From Colocasia esculenta (Eukaryota > Streptophyta > Magnoliopsida > Alismatales > Araceae): 64,000 nucleotides of DNA. The stretch is taken from positions 69,140,206 through 69,204,205 of the forward strand of contig CM024758.1 of assembly GCA_014218235.1 (NCBI GenBank). The letters are read 5' to 3'. Below are positions 55,401-64,000 of this stretch, one piece after another; the first letter of the stretch is position 1; the number at the start of each line of letters is the position of its first letter. The position numbers and the translations under genes are program-made. The notes beneath the pieces were generated by a model, which saw only the letters and a program-made list of their open reading frames with translations, had not been told where the DNA came from and made no database searches.

Positions 55401-56180
55401 ATTGGCCCGGTCATTCGCCGTGGGCTGCGCCTATGTTTGTGTTGTGAGAGAAGAGTGGCAGTCTTGTTTGGCAGCGAATTATCGGCAGTTGAACCAGGTT
55501 ACTGTGAAGAATAGGTACCCGTTGCTGAGGATCAGATGATGTTTGATCAGTTGCAGTCGCGCCAAAGTTTTCTCGAAGATTGACTTGAGATCTGGGTACT
55601 ATCAAATGCGGATCAGAGAGTCAGATGTTGGTTTGACGGCTTTCCATTCCAGGTACAGTCACTTGAGTTCGTTGTGATGCCATTTGGGCTGAACAAACGC
55701 ACCGCAGCTTCATAGATCTGATGCATAGGGTGTTCAGTGAGTACCTAGATCGTTGTGGTTTTTTTGTTGATGATATTTGGTCTACTCGGCTTTGGGAAGG
55801 AGCACAAGAGCACTTGAGGATCATGCTGGAGACCCTGCGGAGTCACCGCTTTATGCCAAGTTCGACAAGTGCGAATTTTGGCTGAGGGAGGTGCACTTTC
55901 TCGGGGCACGTGATCTCGGGTTCTGGTGGTGGTGTGGACCTGCCAAGGTGGAGGCTGTGTTGTCGTAGGGAAGCCCACATCGGTGTCAGAGGTCCATAGT
56001 TTTCTGGGCTTGGCCGTTACTACCAGAGGTTCATTCAGGATTTTGCCAAAGTTAGCAGTGCCGTTGACCAGGTTGATAGGCAGGACGTCAAGTTTGTTTG
56101 GTCAGGGACGTGAGCAGAGTTTTCGAGAGCTGAAGGCAAGGTTGACTTCAGCGTCAGTGTAGTCTTGCCGTCGGGCAGCA
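55400..56180 (+). pseudogene. Reverse transcriptase of F (decayed)
   Basis: Recognisable in pieces: FSKIDLRSGYYQMRI (about 55570-55615), a VDDI active-site remnant (about 55765), LYAKFDKCEFWLREVHFLG (55850-55905) and VHSFLGLA (55990-56015). Frameshifts separate each piece. Confidence 0.8.
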
Positions 56181-56700
56181 GTGGGTTGTGGTCTATACCG
56201 ATGCGTCGAGGTCAGGTTTGGGTGCCGTGCTGATGCAGCACGGTGGGGTTGTTGCCTATGCTTCTGGGGAACTCAGGAAGCATGAGGAGAACTACCCCAC
56301 CCACGACTGGAGTGGCAGCATGGTGTTCGCTCTCAAGTTGTGGAGGCACTACCTGTATGCGAGGCTTTTAGATCTTCACCGATCACCAAAGCTTGCAGTA
56401 TATTTCACCCAGAGGGATCTGAACTTGAGGCAGGCCGAAGGATGGAGTATTTGAAGGACTACGACCTAACCCTCTCCTATCACTCAGGAAGGGCTAACGT
56501 CGTAGCCGATGCTTTGAGCAGGCGCGTGCGCTTGAGTTCGCTGATGGTCAGAGAGTGGAGGCTGTTCGAGGAGCTATCCCAGGGAGTGTTCGTTCCGTTG
56601 AGGACCAGAGACCGTGTAGTAGCGAGCAGTTTGTCAGTTCGGCCGTCAGTACTCAGGCAGGTATTGCAGGCACAGCAGGCAGACCCTTAGTTGGCAGGCA
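56181..56700 (+). pseudogene. RNase H of F (decayed)
   Basis: YTDASRSGLGAVLMQHGGVVAYAS, then NYPTHD and FALKLWRHYLY, then a frameshift and MEYLKDYDLTLSYHSGRANVVADALSRR. These are the usual RNase H landmarks, including the catalytic Asp of YTDAS. Confidence 0.85.
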
Positions 56701-56789
56701 TTTTGTAGATGCCAGATGTTGAGCTCGACGAGGACAGTGAGGTCAGATCAGAGGCGCTTGTACGTCCTGAGGAGGGCATCATGCAGTTT

Positions 56790-57700
56790 GTCAGAGGCTC
56801 ACAAATCGAGGTATGCTGTTCATCCTGGCTCCACCAAGATGTACCATTGCTTGAGGAGGTTCTTTAGTGGCCATGGATGAAGAGGGGCGTGGCAGAGTTG
56901 GTTGCTCGGTGCCTTACCTGTCAACAGGTGAAGCCGACATCAGCATCCTGGTGGTGAGCGGTAGTCGTTGCCCATTCATGAGTGGAAGTGGGACGACATC
57001 ACCATGGGACTTGTGGTTGGTTTGCCCCGCACCCCATAGAGGCACGATGGTATTTGGGTGATTGTGGATCGTTTGACCAAGGAAGCGCACTTTCTCCGAT
57101 CAGGATGTCGTGGTCAGTGGACAGGTAGCCAGGCTGTATGTGGACAGAGTTGTTTCGTTGCACGGGATCGCAGTTTCAATCGTCTCCGACAGAGATCGAG
57201 GTTCACGTCAGGGTTTTGGCATAGTCTCAGAGAGCACTGGGTTACAGAGTTGAGGTTCAGCACAGCGTACCACCTCAGACAGATGGACAGTCAGAGCGAC
57301 CATTCAAACAATGGAGGACATGTGAGAGTGTGCTGTTTGGAGTGGAGCGGCACTTAGGAGTCACACCTTCCGATGGTAGAGTTCGCATATAACAACAGTT
57401 TATCACTCAAGTATCAGAATGGCACCATACGAGGCTTTCTATGGCGCCCGTGCAGGACACACTTCACTGGTTGAGGTTGGAGAGAGGCAACTTTGGGACC
57501 AGAGTTAGTGCAGCAATGTGCAAATACAGTCGTATGATCAGGCAGAGGCTTCGGGCAGCACAGAGCAGACAGAAGAGCTACACAGACGTCCGCAGGAGGA
57601 CCGTTAAGTTCAGTGTTGGTGACCTTGTTTTCTTGCGGGTCTCAACGACCAGGGCGTCATGAGGTTGGCAGAAAGGGAAAGCTCAGTCCGAGGTACGTTG
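56790..57700 (+). pseudogene. Integrase core of F (decayed)
   Basis: Fragments such as WIVDRLTKEAHFL (about 57053-57090), SRFTSGFWHSLREH (57205-57240), a HLRQ-like remnant of the HPQTDGQ box (57275) and AQSRQKSYTDVRRR (57560-57600). The frame changes several times. Confidence 0.8.
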
Positions 57701-58029
57701 GGACTTTCCTATCACCGAGAGGGTCGGCGAGGTGGCTTATAGGGAGTCTTCCGGCAGAGCTAGCGGATGTGCACAGCGTGTTCCACATTTCGCAGCTCAG
57801 AAAGTACGTTGCAGATCCTGCGCACGTGTTGGACCACTCGCAGCTTGAGGTGGCGCCAGACTTGTCAGTGCCAGAGTACCCAGTCAGCGTTGTCGAACGT
57901 ACAGTTCAGCAGTTGCGCCAGAAGCAGATTTCGCTGGTGAAGGTCGTTTGGCAGAACCGCGTTGGTGGCGAGGCCACCTGGGAGCATGAGGATGAGATGC
58001 GCGAGCAGTTTCCCTATTTATTTGATTGA
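57700..58029 (+). pseudogene. Integrase C-terminus and chromodomain-like tail of F
   Basis: The open piece LADVHSVFHISQLRKYV runs on to LVKVVWQNRVGGEATWEHEDEM and ends at a stop after FPYLFD. It is the chromodomain-like end that puts F with the chromoviruses. Confidence 0.85.
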
Positions 58030-58101
58030 TTGGTATGCTATCTTCCCTTTTTCTACTTTCAGTTTGAGACGAGTTGCTTTCATTTCGAGGACAAAATGTC
58101 T

Positions 58102-58114
58102 AAGGTGGGTGGGA
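58102..58114 (+). other. Polypurine tract of F
   Basis: AAGGTGGGTGGGA precedes the 3' LTR. Confidence 0.85.
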
Positions 58115-60414
58115 TGTAAGACCCAGCCCCTTGGGCCTGTGGCCCCATCCTCAGGGTCGCGACATGCTCCCTGGTCGCGATGTGGTCGCGATAGGGAGGC
58201 CGTCGCGACAATGTTCGGGTCGCGACGACCAGGGCGTCACGTTTAGTCGCGACGGTATGGCCGTTGTGTTGTGGTCGCGACGTCCGATGGCGTCGCGACG
58301 GCCCTTCTGACAGACATGACCGGTGTCCTTTCTGTCAGAACGGCTCTGTCGGGTGTCAGGCGCACGCGTGTGAACGCGACGTGGTCGTCCGTCGCGATCG
58401 CTTTCCCGGTCTTCGAGGTTTTGACCCACTTTTTGGGGTTGTGACAGAGGTGACCGTCGCGATAAAGGTCGCAATGCCTAGGGGCGTCGCGACGAAAGTC
58501 TTATCGCGACATGGTTCCGTCGCGTTCTAGGGGCCGCCAGGTTAAAACCCAAGGTTGTGCCCCATTTCCCCCTCTCGCCCTCTCAGCTCTCTTTCTCCCC
58601 TCTCCCTTCCCTCTCGTGTTTCCCTTGCGGTTTCTTGGCGGATCATGGTTCTGAGGCGTCTGTGCGGAGGTGGTATCGTCCCGCTCGTGCAGGGGACGTG
58701 TCGTGCCGTTTAGTGAGGAGGAGAGGCGTCCTTTCCTACGAGAAGGCCCCAACGGGTTCGTTCTTCACTTGGAGGTAGGGACTCTTGATCCTCTCACCTA
58801 AGCATGCTCCCTTCCCTCTAAAATGTGGTTTCTTGTGGTTTGGGGCTTGGGAGTGTGAGAACTCCATGCTCGAGGTTGAGTGAGGTTTCCCTCCGAGTGT
58901 AGATCCATGTTCGTGGGGTTTTTAGGGTGGTTGGATGCTTTACTAGCTTTCTAGCATGTTGAGCATGATCCCCTCCCCTTGTGTGGTTGTTTCCCGTTTT
59001 GGGGGTGGTCTCGAAGGGGTTGCTCCGGAACCCCCCTTCTATCTTGGTCGTGACGATCGTGGAGGTCGCGATCTGGTCGCGACGGCCTAGCTGTCCCGAC
59101 AAGATCGCGATGCTCTTGGGTGTCGCAACCCAGTCGCGACGGCTCGGGCCGTCGCGACGGGATCCTGATAAGGTAGGGTGTCACGACTGGTCGTGACGGC
59201 CCGATGCGTCGCACCTCAGCAGTGAGACAGGTTTCCGACCTTCACCGTTTCCGTTTTTTTACCGTACCTATGGCACCTGTGCTAGTTCCCTAGTGTGGTC
59301 TACACTAGTCTTTCACCCGGTGCTCGGCACTTGAGGGCTTGTCCCATGTAAGAGGTTGTTACCATTGCCTGGGACCCCCATCCTCGGGAGCCTGTTGAGG
59401 GAGTACTCTGGGCTACGAGTGTGCTCGAGTTGGCAGCCACCAGGCAAACTCTGGAGCTTAAGGGAAAACGGTGGTTAGGGCAGTGGTGCTGAGTCACTTG
59501 CAGAGCTCTCGTGGTTGGACTGGGACGCCGAGGTCAGTTTTCGGAGTTCTTCTGGCACAGTCCAGCTAGTCCTTTTCTCATTGCCTCGCTCTTTGCGGCC
59601 CCGGAACCGCTTAGAGAGGCCAAGCATGGGACCGTAGTCCGGCCAGACTACGGCGGTTACTATTGTGTTATTGCGTCCTACCTCACTTGACGGACGTGAG
59701 GGTCAGGACCCGGGTCGAGGATAAGACGTCGGCGGACGCACCTGACCTTGACTAGTGGTAGTGCTTCCGTAGCTAGTGTTCCTTGTCCAGGTGAGTTCCC
59801 TCCGTTTGTGTTTACTAGCTGTGTTGTGGTCACGACGAGCAGTCGTACGGAGTTTCTGACCGTGTGTACTTTTCGTACCGTGCTAGTTGTAGTTTCGCTT
59901 CCGCACTTCCGTTTGTAGGTAGAAGATATAAGCTGCTGTCATTCATTTGATATTTATATTCTCCTGCCTGTTTAGAGCCAGTAGGAGATTGGTAGTCCCT
60001 ACTGAGCTTTTGTTGTGAAGCTCATCCTCCTTTTCCCAGGTGAGACTTCTTAGCAGCGGCAGGGCGCACGCAGGGCGGAGGAGACGGGGTAGTAGTCGGA
60101 GTCCCCGTAGCTAGCAGTGGTTCCCCTTTTTTAGTGTACGTCACCCGCGGGTATGCCCCTAAGGGACTTGTTTTCCCCTGCCTTTTACTTGAACTAGCGT
60201 GCGTGCGTTGGGACTGTACTTAGAGGGTACATGGTGGTCTCACTCTTTTTCTATCTCCGCATGTACACTTCTAGATTAGCAGTTGATGTTTACTTCCGTT
60301 ACATATCCTGTTAGACGTAGATTATAGCCCTTCCGCGTCCCTGGATCCGTGGACGGCGACCGCGAAAATCGGGTCCTCGACGTGGGCCGAGGGTCGGGTT
60401 CTCAGGTCGTTACA
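58115..60414 (+). repeat. 3' LTR of F (2300 bp)
   Basis: Homologous to 50799-53119 over its length. TCGCGA arrays recur at 58157-58298 (steps 18, 11, 17, 17, 17, 10, 17, 11, 18) and 59048-59214 (mostly 18/11). Several sites have decayed at CpGs. Confidence 0.93.
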
Positions 60415-60419
60415 TGTTG
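60415..60419. repeat. Candidate target-site duplication of F, right (TGTTG)
   Basis: One mismatch to TTTTG at 50794-50798. Confidence 0.55.
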
Positions 60420-60494
60420 GTTAGAAGTAGCCTATTTTATTAAATGTATGATTGTTTTATGTTTATGTGTTATTTATATTAATTGTTGTGGTAG

Positions 60495-60701
60495 GCTCAG
60501 GCTCTAGCTCAAGTTCCCCAGGAGCATGGCCATGGTGGTCCTTCCATCATGGAGCGATTCAAGAGGATGGCTCCACCCTCTTTTAAGGGGGAGAGTCAGC
60601 CATTGCTGGCGAAGAGCTGGATGAGGGAGATCGAGAAAATCTTCCATGCCATTAGGTGTGCTGAGGAGGACAAGGTCAGCTTAGGCTTCTATATGCTATA
60701 G
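60495..60701 (+). pseudogene. Gag exon 2 of element E
   Basis: One open frame reads AQALAQVPQEHGHGGPSIME, then FKRMAPPSFKGES, then WMREIEKIFHAIRCAEEDKVSLGFYML. It ends in TAG (60699-60701), where a Gln codon CAG would join the next exon. It is the core of a Ty3 capsid domain. Confidence 0.8.
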
Positions 60702-60780
60702 GTATTTGTTAGTTAAATATGCTTGTATTTATGTTAAGTTTAGATTTGTCTAGATTGGTCCTTATGGCTGGTTGTTGCAG
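60702..60780 (+). other. Intron-like interruption 2 in gag of E (79 bp)
   Basis: It begins GTATTTGTTAG and ends TGGTTGTTGCAG, is T-rich, and splits FYML(Q) from ERADVWW. The homologous junction is uninterrupted in F (AVYQL/KGAAHEWW) and in D. Confidence 0.7.
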
Positions 60781-61540
60781 GAGAGAGCTGATGTGTGGTG
60801 GGCTTCTTCGCTTCGCACCTGATTTGAGGATGGTGCTGTCGAGGTAGCTTGGGATGAGTTCGTAAGGCTCTTTAGAGCCAAGTTTGTTCCGAGCATATTC
60901 AAGATAAGATGGAGCAGGAGTTCCTCACTCTTACTCGACCTCCATGACAGTGTTTGAGTATGAGGCCAGGTTTGCAGAATTATCTAAATATGCACCTCAC
61001 ATAGTGGCTGATGAGCGCAGGAAGGCAAAGAAACTTGTGATGGGCCTTAAGCCATCACTGAGGTCAAGGCACGTGGCATTTGACCATCGTACCCTTGATG
61101 AGGCTCTTAGCACGGCATGCAGGCAGGAGAGTGAGATGGAGCAGAATCTGGAAGAAAAGAAGGCTTCGCAGAAGAGATCTGCGCCACCATTCCAGTGGCA
61201 GGACAGGAAGAAAGTGGCATATCGATCACCGCAGCGTCCCGTGGCAGCGAGTAGTCAGTAGGTAGTTGCACCGTGATCCCCCAACGTAAGACCCAGTGGC
61301 AAGAAGGAGTGTCCTCACTGTGGAAGGACACATGACGGTACAGAATGCTGGAAGCTAGTAGGGACGTGTTTAAAGTGCGGGAGCAGCAAGCATTAGATTC
61401 GGGATTGTCCTAGGCTTCAACAGGGAGTCCAGCGTGGAGCGCCAGCCACAGCAGCGACAGCAGCAACAACAGCGCCAGTGACCGGAAGACTAGGAAGGCC
61501 TCGAGCCCATGCTCGAGTGTTCGCGCTAGCACGAGAGGAT
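60781..61540 (+). pseudogene. Gag exon 3 of element E with two zinc knuckles
   Basis: It starts ERADVWWASSLRT and continues to VFEYEARFAELSKYAPHIV and KKLVMGLKPSLRSRHVAF. It ends with CPHCGRTHDGTEC and CLKCGSSKH.IRDC, two nucleocapsid zinc knuckles (about 61310-61410). In-frame stops interrupt it near 60821, 61260 and 61395. Confidence 0.82.
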
Positions 61541-62040
61541 GTCGAGCAAGCATAAAACATCACAAAGGTACAGTTCTTTCAGGGGTCTGCACGCTTGGGT
61601 TTTATTTGATACGAGTGCCACTCACTCGTTCATTTTCGAGCAGTTTGCTAGGCAGTTAGTTGTAGAGTCTAGTGTAGAGGCTGAGGTGTTAGGGTTCCTT
61701 TGTCTGTGCACACACCAGCAGGAACGGTATCGACTAGGAAGTGTATTCCATGTTTACCTGTGTGCATTGAGGAACAAGTCTTAGATGGGTGCTTCTATTT
61801 GTTAAATATGAAGGACTATGATGCAATTCTAGGTCTGGATTGGCTAGAGGAGCACTATGCTTTAGTAGATTGTCATGGGAAGAAGATCACTTTTCATATT
61901 CCTAGTGAGGATGAGTTTTCACATCCATTGTCAAGGAACTTAGTGGGAAGGTTTGTTATCTTCGCCATGAAGGCGATGAAGATGGTAAACAAGGGTTGTG
62001 ACGCTTTTCTTGCCAGCGTGGTCTTAGTACCGAAGGCTGA
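61541..62040 (+). pseudogene. Protease of element E
   Basis: The active-site box reads FDTSATHSFI (about 61597-61630), where DTGA is expected, so the Gly is changed. After a frameshift it continues MKDYDAILGLDWLEEHYALVDC and MVNKGCDAFLASVV. Inactive as it stands. Confidence 0.85.
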
Positions 62041-62960
62041 TCAGTTACCTACCCTTGAGGAGATTGATGTAGTGCAGGAGTTTCCAGATGTATTTCCCGA
62101 TGATTTGTCTAGATTGCCACAGGTTAGGGAGATAGATTTTACTATAGAGTTGCTTCCAAGCACCTCTCCTATCTCAAAGGCTCCATATCGGATGGCACCT
62201 GCGAAGTTAGCTGAGTTAAGGAAGTAGTTGCAAGATTTGTTAGATAAGGGATTTATTCGCCCTAGTATATCCCCTTAGGGCGCACCTGTATTATTTGTAA
62301 AGAAGAAGAATGGTTCACTTAGGTTGTGCATTGATTATAGGAAGCTCAACCAGGTGACTGTGAAGAATAGGTATCCCTTACCGCAGATTGATGATCTTTT
62401 TGACCAGCTGTAGAATGCATCGATATTTTCTAAGATTGATCTGCAGTCCAGCTATCATCAGTTGAGGATTAGGAGTGAGGATGTGTCCAAGACGGCCTTT
62501 AGGACTCATTATAGACATTATGAGTTTTTAGTTCTTCCGTTTGGTCTAACCAACGCCCCCACAGCGTTCATGGATCTCATGAATAAGGTGTTTAGACCTT
62601 ATCTAGATAGTTTCGTAGTAGTGTTCATCAATGATGTGCTAGTCTACTTTCCAGATGAGGCTACACATCGTCAGCATTTGAGGGTAGTGCTAGAAGTTCT
62701 CCGAAAGCACAGGCTGTATACAAAATTCAGCAAGTGCGATTTCTGGATGCACGAGGTTCATTACCTTGGGCATGTTATCTCCAGTGCTGGTGTAGCAGTT
62801 GATCCAATAAAGGTCCAGGCTGTATCAGATTGGGAGATTCCCAGGACCCCATCGAAGATTCAGAGTTTCCTTGGTTTAGCGGGCTATTATCGGCGATTTA
62901 TTGAGGGATTTGCATCTATCGCCGCACCATTGACTAAGCTAACCAGGAAGGGCATGAAGT
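62041..62960 (+). pseudogene. Reverse transcriptase of element E
   Basis: It is in one frame except for TAG stops at 62225 (Gln expected), 62276 (Trp of SPWGAP expected) and 62411 (Gln expected). Landmarks are LCIDYRKLN, FSKIDLQSSYHQLRI, LPFGLTNAP and FLGLAGYYRRFIEGF. The active site reads VFINDVLVY (about 62620-62646) in place of FIDD, so the first catalytic Asp is Asn. Only substitutions separate it from an open frame, but it is dead. Confidence 0.92.
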
Positions 62961-63470
62961 TCGTCTGGTCCGAGGATTGTGAGAGTAGCTTTCAATTGTT
63001 GAAGGCTAAGCTTACTTCTGCACCGGTGTTGATTTTGCCGAGTGGTGTAGAGGGTTTTGCCATTTATTCAGATGCATCTCGGATTGGTTTAGGCTATGTG
63101 TTGATGCAGCAGGGAAGGGTAGTGGCGTATGCTTCTAGCCAATTGAAGGAGCATGAGCGTAACTATCCGACTCATGATTTGGAACTTGCGGTAGTGGTTC
63201 ATGCACTAAAAATCTAGAGGCACTATCTTTATGGTGTCAGATTTGAGGTGTTCACTAACCACAAGAGTTTGCGGTATCTCTTTACACAGAAGGAGTTAAA
63301 CAAGCGGCAGAGGGGATGGATTGAGTTCCTCAAGGACTACGACTTCGATCTTCAGTATCATCCAGAGAAGGTGAACGTCGTAGCGGATGCCCTTAGTAGG
63401 AAGAGGTCATTACTCAAGTAGGATTGGAAGATGTTGGAGGATGCTGCATGTGCGATGACGACTTAGAGCC
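62961..63470 (+). pseudogene. RNase H of element E
   Basis: SDASRIGLGYVLMQQGRVVAYAS, then NYPTHDLELAVVVHALKI, a TAG at 63215 (Trp expected), then RHYLYGVRFEVFTNHKSLRYL and VVADALSRKR. Typical Ty3 RNase H. Confidence 0.9.
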
Positions 63471-63964
63471 ATTGTTATGTCAGGATTTTGTGGATCAGAT
63501 GTCCATTCGGTCTATTGTGCTTGATGAGGAGATTGAGCAATAGAAGGTTGATCCTAGGCTTCAAGAATTGGTGAGCAAGGCAGGAATTGCTCGAGATGAG
63601 GATGGTGTGATTAGATTTCATCATCGAGTATGTGTCCTGATGTTGTGGATGTTCGTGAGCATATTCTAGCAGAAGCTCATAGGTCGAGATTCTCTATTCA
63701 TCCAGGTAACACTAGATGTACCAGAATTTGAAGAGATCTTTTTGGTGGTCTGGCATGAAGAAGGATGTGGCGGATTTGTATCTAGGAGTTTAGTATGCCA
63801 GAAAGTGAAGGCCGAGCGTCAGCGACCATCTGGTCTTATGAAGAAGATGGAGATCCCAGTATGGAAGTGGGAGGACATCACTATGGATTTTGGTAACGGG
63901 TTTGCCCAGATCAGTGAGGGGAAATTACTCGATTTGGGTGATCGTAGATAGATTCTCTAAGACT
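63471..63964 (+). pseudogene. Integrase start of element E, cut by CACTA
   Basis: Decayed zinc-finger region, then PVWKWEDITMDF and, after a frameshift, IWVIVDRFSK. The frame ends at AAGACT where the CACTA element begins. The rest of integrase is beyond the window. Confidence 0.8.
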
Positions 63965-64000
63965 CACTACAAGAAATTGCGGAAATAGAGACCGAATCTG
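63965..64000 (+). mobile_element. Terminal inverted repeat of a CACTA (En/Spm-type) DNA transposon
   Basis: CACTACAAGAAATTGCGG starts exactly where the integrase text of E breaks off (..FSKT/). CACTACAAGAAA is the standard end of plant CACTA elements, which duplicate 3 bases on insertion (ACT would be the left copy). The body lies outside the window. Confidence 0.82.

Larger units (their letters stand above)
50799..60414 (+). mobile_element. Ty3/gypsy chromovirus F, full length but heavily decayed
   Basis: LTRs at 50799-53119 (2321 bp) and 58115-60414 (2300 bp), a primer site, gag, protease, RT, RNase H, integrase, a chromodomain-like tail and a polypurine tract are all in place. The candidate duplication is TTTTG/TGTTG. 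LTR differences are clearly more numerous than in the Sirevirus-like element, so it is older. Every domain carries frameshifts or stops. Confidence 0.93.
50786..60494 (+). other. Intron-like interruption 1 in gag of E, hosting element F
   Basis: It begins GTTGGAATTTTT and ends TTGTTGTGGTAG before GCTCAGGCTC. Without F it would be about 90 bases, AT-rich and without an open frame, typical of a plant intron. Gag reading resumes as AQALAQVPQEHGHGG. Confidence 0.6.
50391..63964 (+). mobile_element. Ty3/gypsy element E, internal region (interrupted by F and by a CACTA element)
   Basis: After the primer site come gag in three exon-like pieces, protease, RT, RNase H and the start of integrase. Element F (50799-60414) splits the first gag intron. 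A CACTA end at 63965 cuts integrase. The reading frames carry several in-frame TAG stops, mostly where Gln or Trp is expected. It is clearly chromovirus/Ty3-type by its RT, but I cannot place the exact clade. Confidence 0.88.

Overview
This window is repeat-dense nuclear DNA of a flowering plant. The evidence is primer sites complementary to plant initiator tRNA-Met (TGGTATCAGAGC), Tekay/Del-like Ty3 chromoviruses, Sirevirus-like Ty1/copia elements, a plant-mobile-domain (PMD) gene with short GT-AG introns and a CACTA transposon end. The species cannot be named from the sequence. I see no intact host gene, tRNA, rRNA or CRISPR array. Nearly every base belongs to nested or truncated transposons, and almost all coding regions are broken.

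Layout. (1) 1-6723 (+): Ty3 chromovirus copy A. The end of its 5' LTR, an internal region with two large deletions, and a 3.78-kb 3' LTR are present. (2) 6724-13500: older host sequence with two decayed multi-exon minus-strand genes, one PMD/MAIN-like and one distantly similar (DUF7745-like), plus clusters of CGTCAA/GACGTC motifs. (3) 13501-26410 (-): a nearly complete 12.9-kb Sirevirus-like copia element with two 1654-bp LTRs, a perfect TCCCC target-site duplication, gag, a frameshifted pol and a third ORF. (4) 26411-28168: the end of another chromovirus-type LTR. (5) 28169-29880 (+): partial LTR, primer site and 5' gag of a second copia family (C2). (6) 29881-32317: minus-oriented LTR fragment of the F/G2 gypsy family. 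(7) 32318-44050 (-): chromovirus copy D, sister of A, with its 3' LTR truncated and carrying a C2 solo LTR at 32395-34198. (8) 44051-50390: probable 5' LTR territory of gypsy element E, carrying another C2 LTR (46578-48670) and 27-bp minisatellites. (9) 50391-64000 (+): internal region of E. Its gag appears to contain introns. Decayed chromovirus F (50799-60414) sits in the first gag intron, and a CACTA element (63965 to beyond the window) cuts the integrase.

The most unusual signal is in non-coding parts of the retroelements. Three families carry arrays of a short CG-containing motif at fixed spacing. The Sirevirus-like element has GTGTCGACAC pairs 21 bp apart, repeated every 74-75 bp. Family C2 has AATCG(T/A)T-type motifs alternating 21/16 bp (period 37). 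Gypsy F has GTCGCGAC sites alternating 18/11 bp (period 29). Most arrays lie in the presumed U3 just upstream of a TATA-like box. Damaged sites mostly differ by CG to TG or CA changes. The Sirevirus-like element also repeats its motif upstream of its third ORF and at the gag/pol junction. This looks like a recurrent architecture of phased protein-binding and/or methylation-target sites. Sirevirus LTR palindromes are known in maize; the precise phasing and its parallel in a chromovirus are what deserve a second look.
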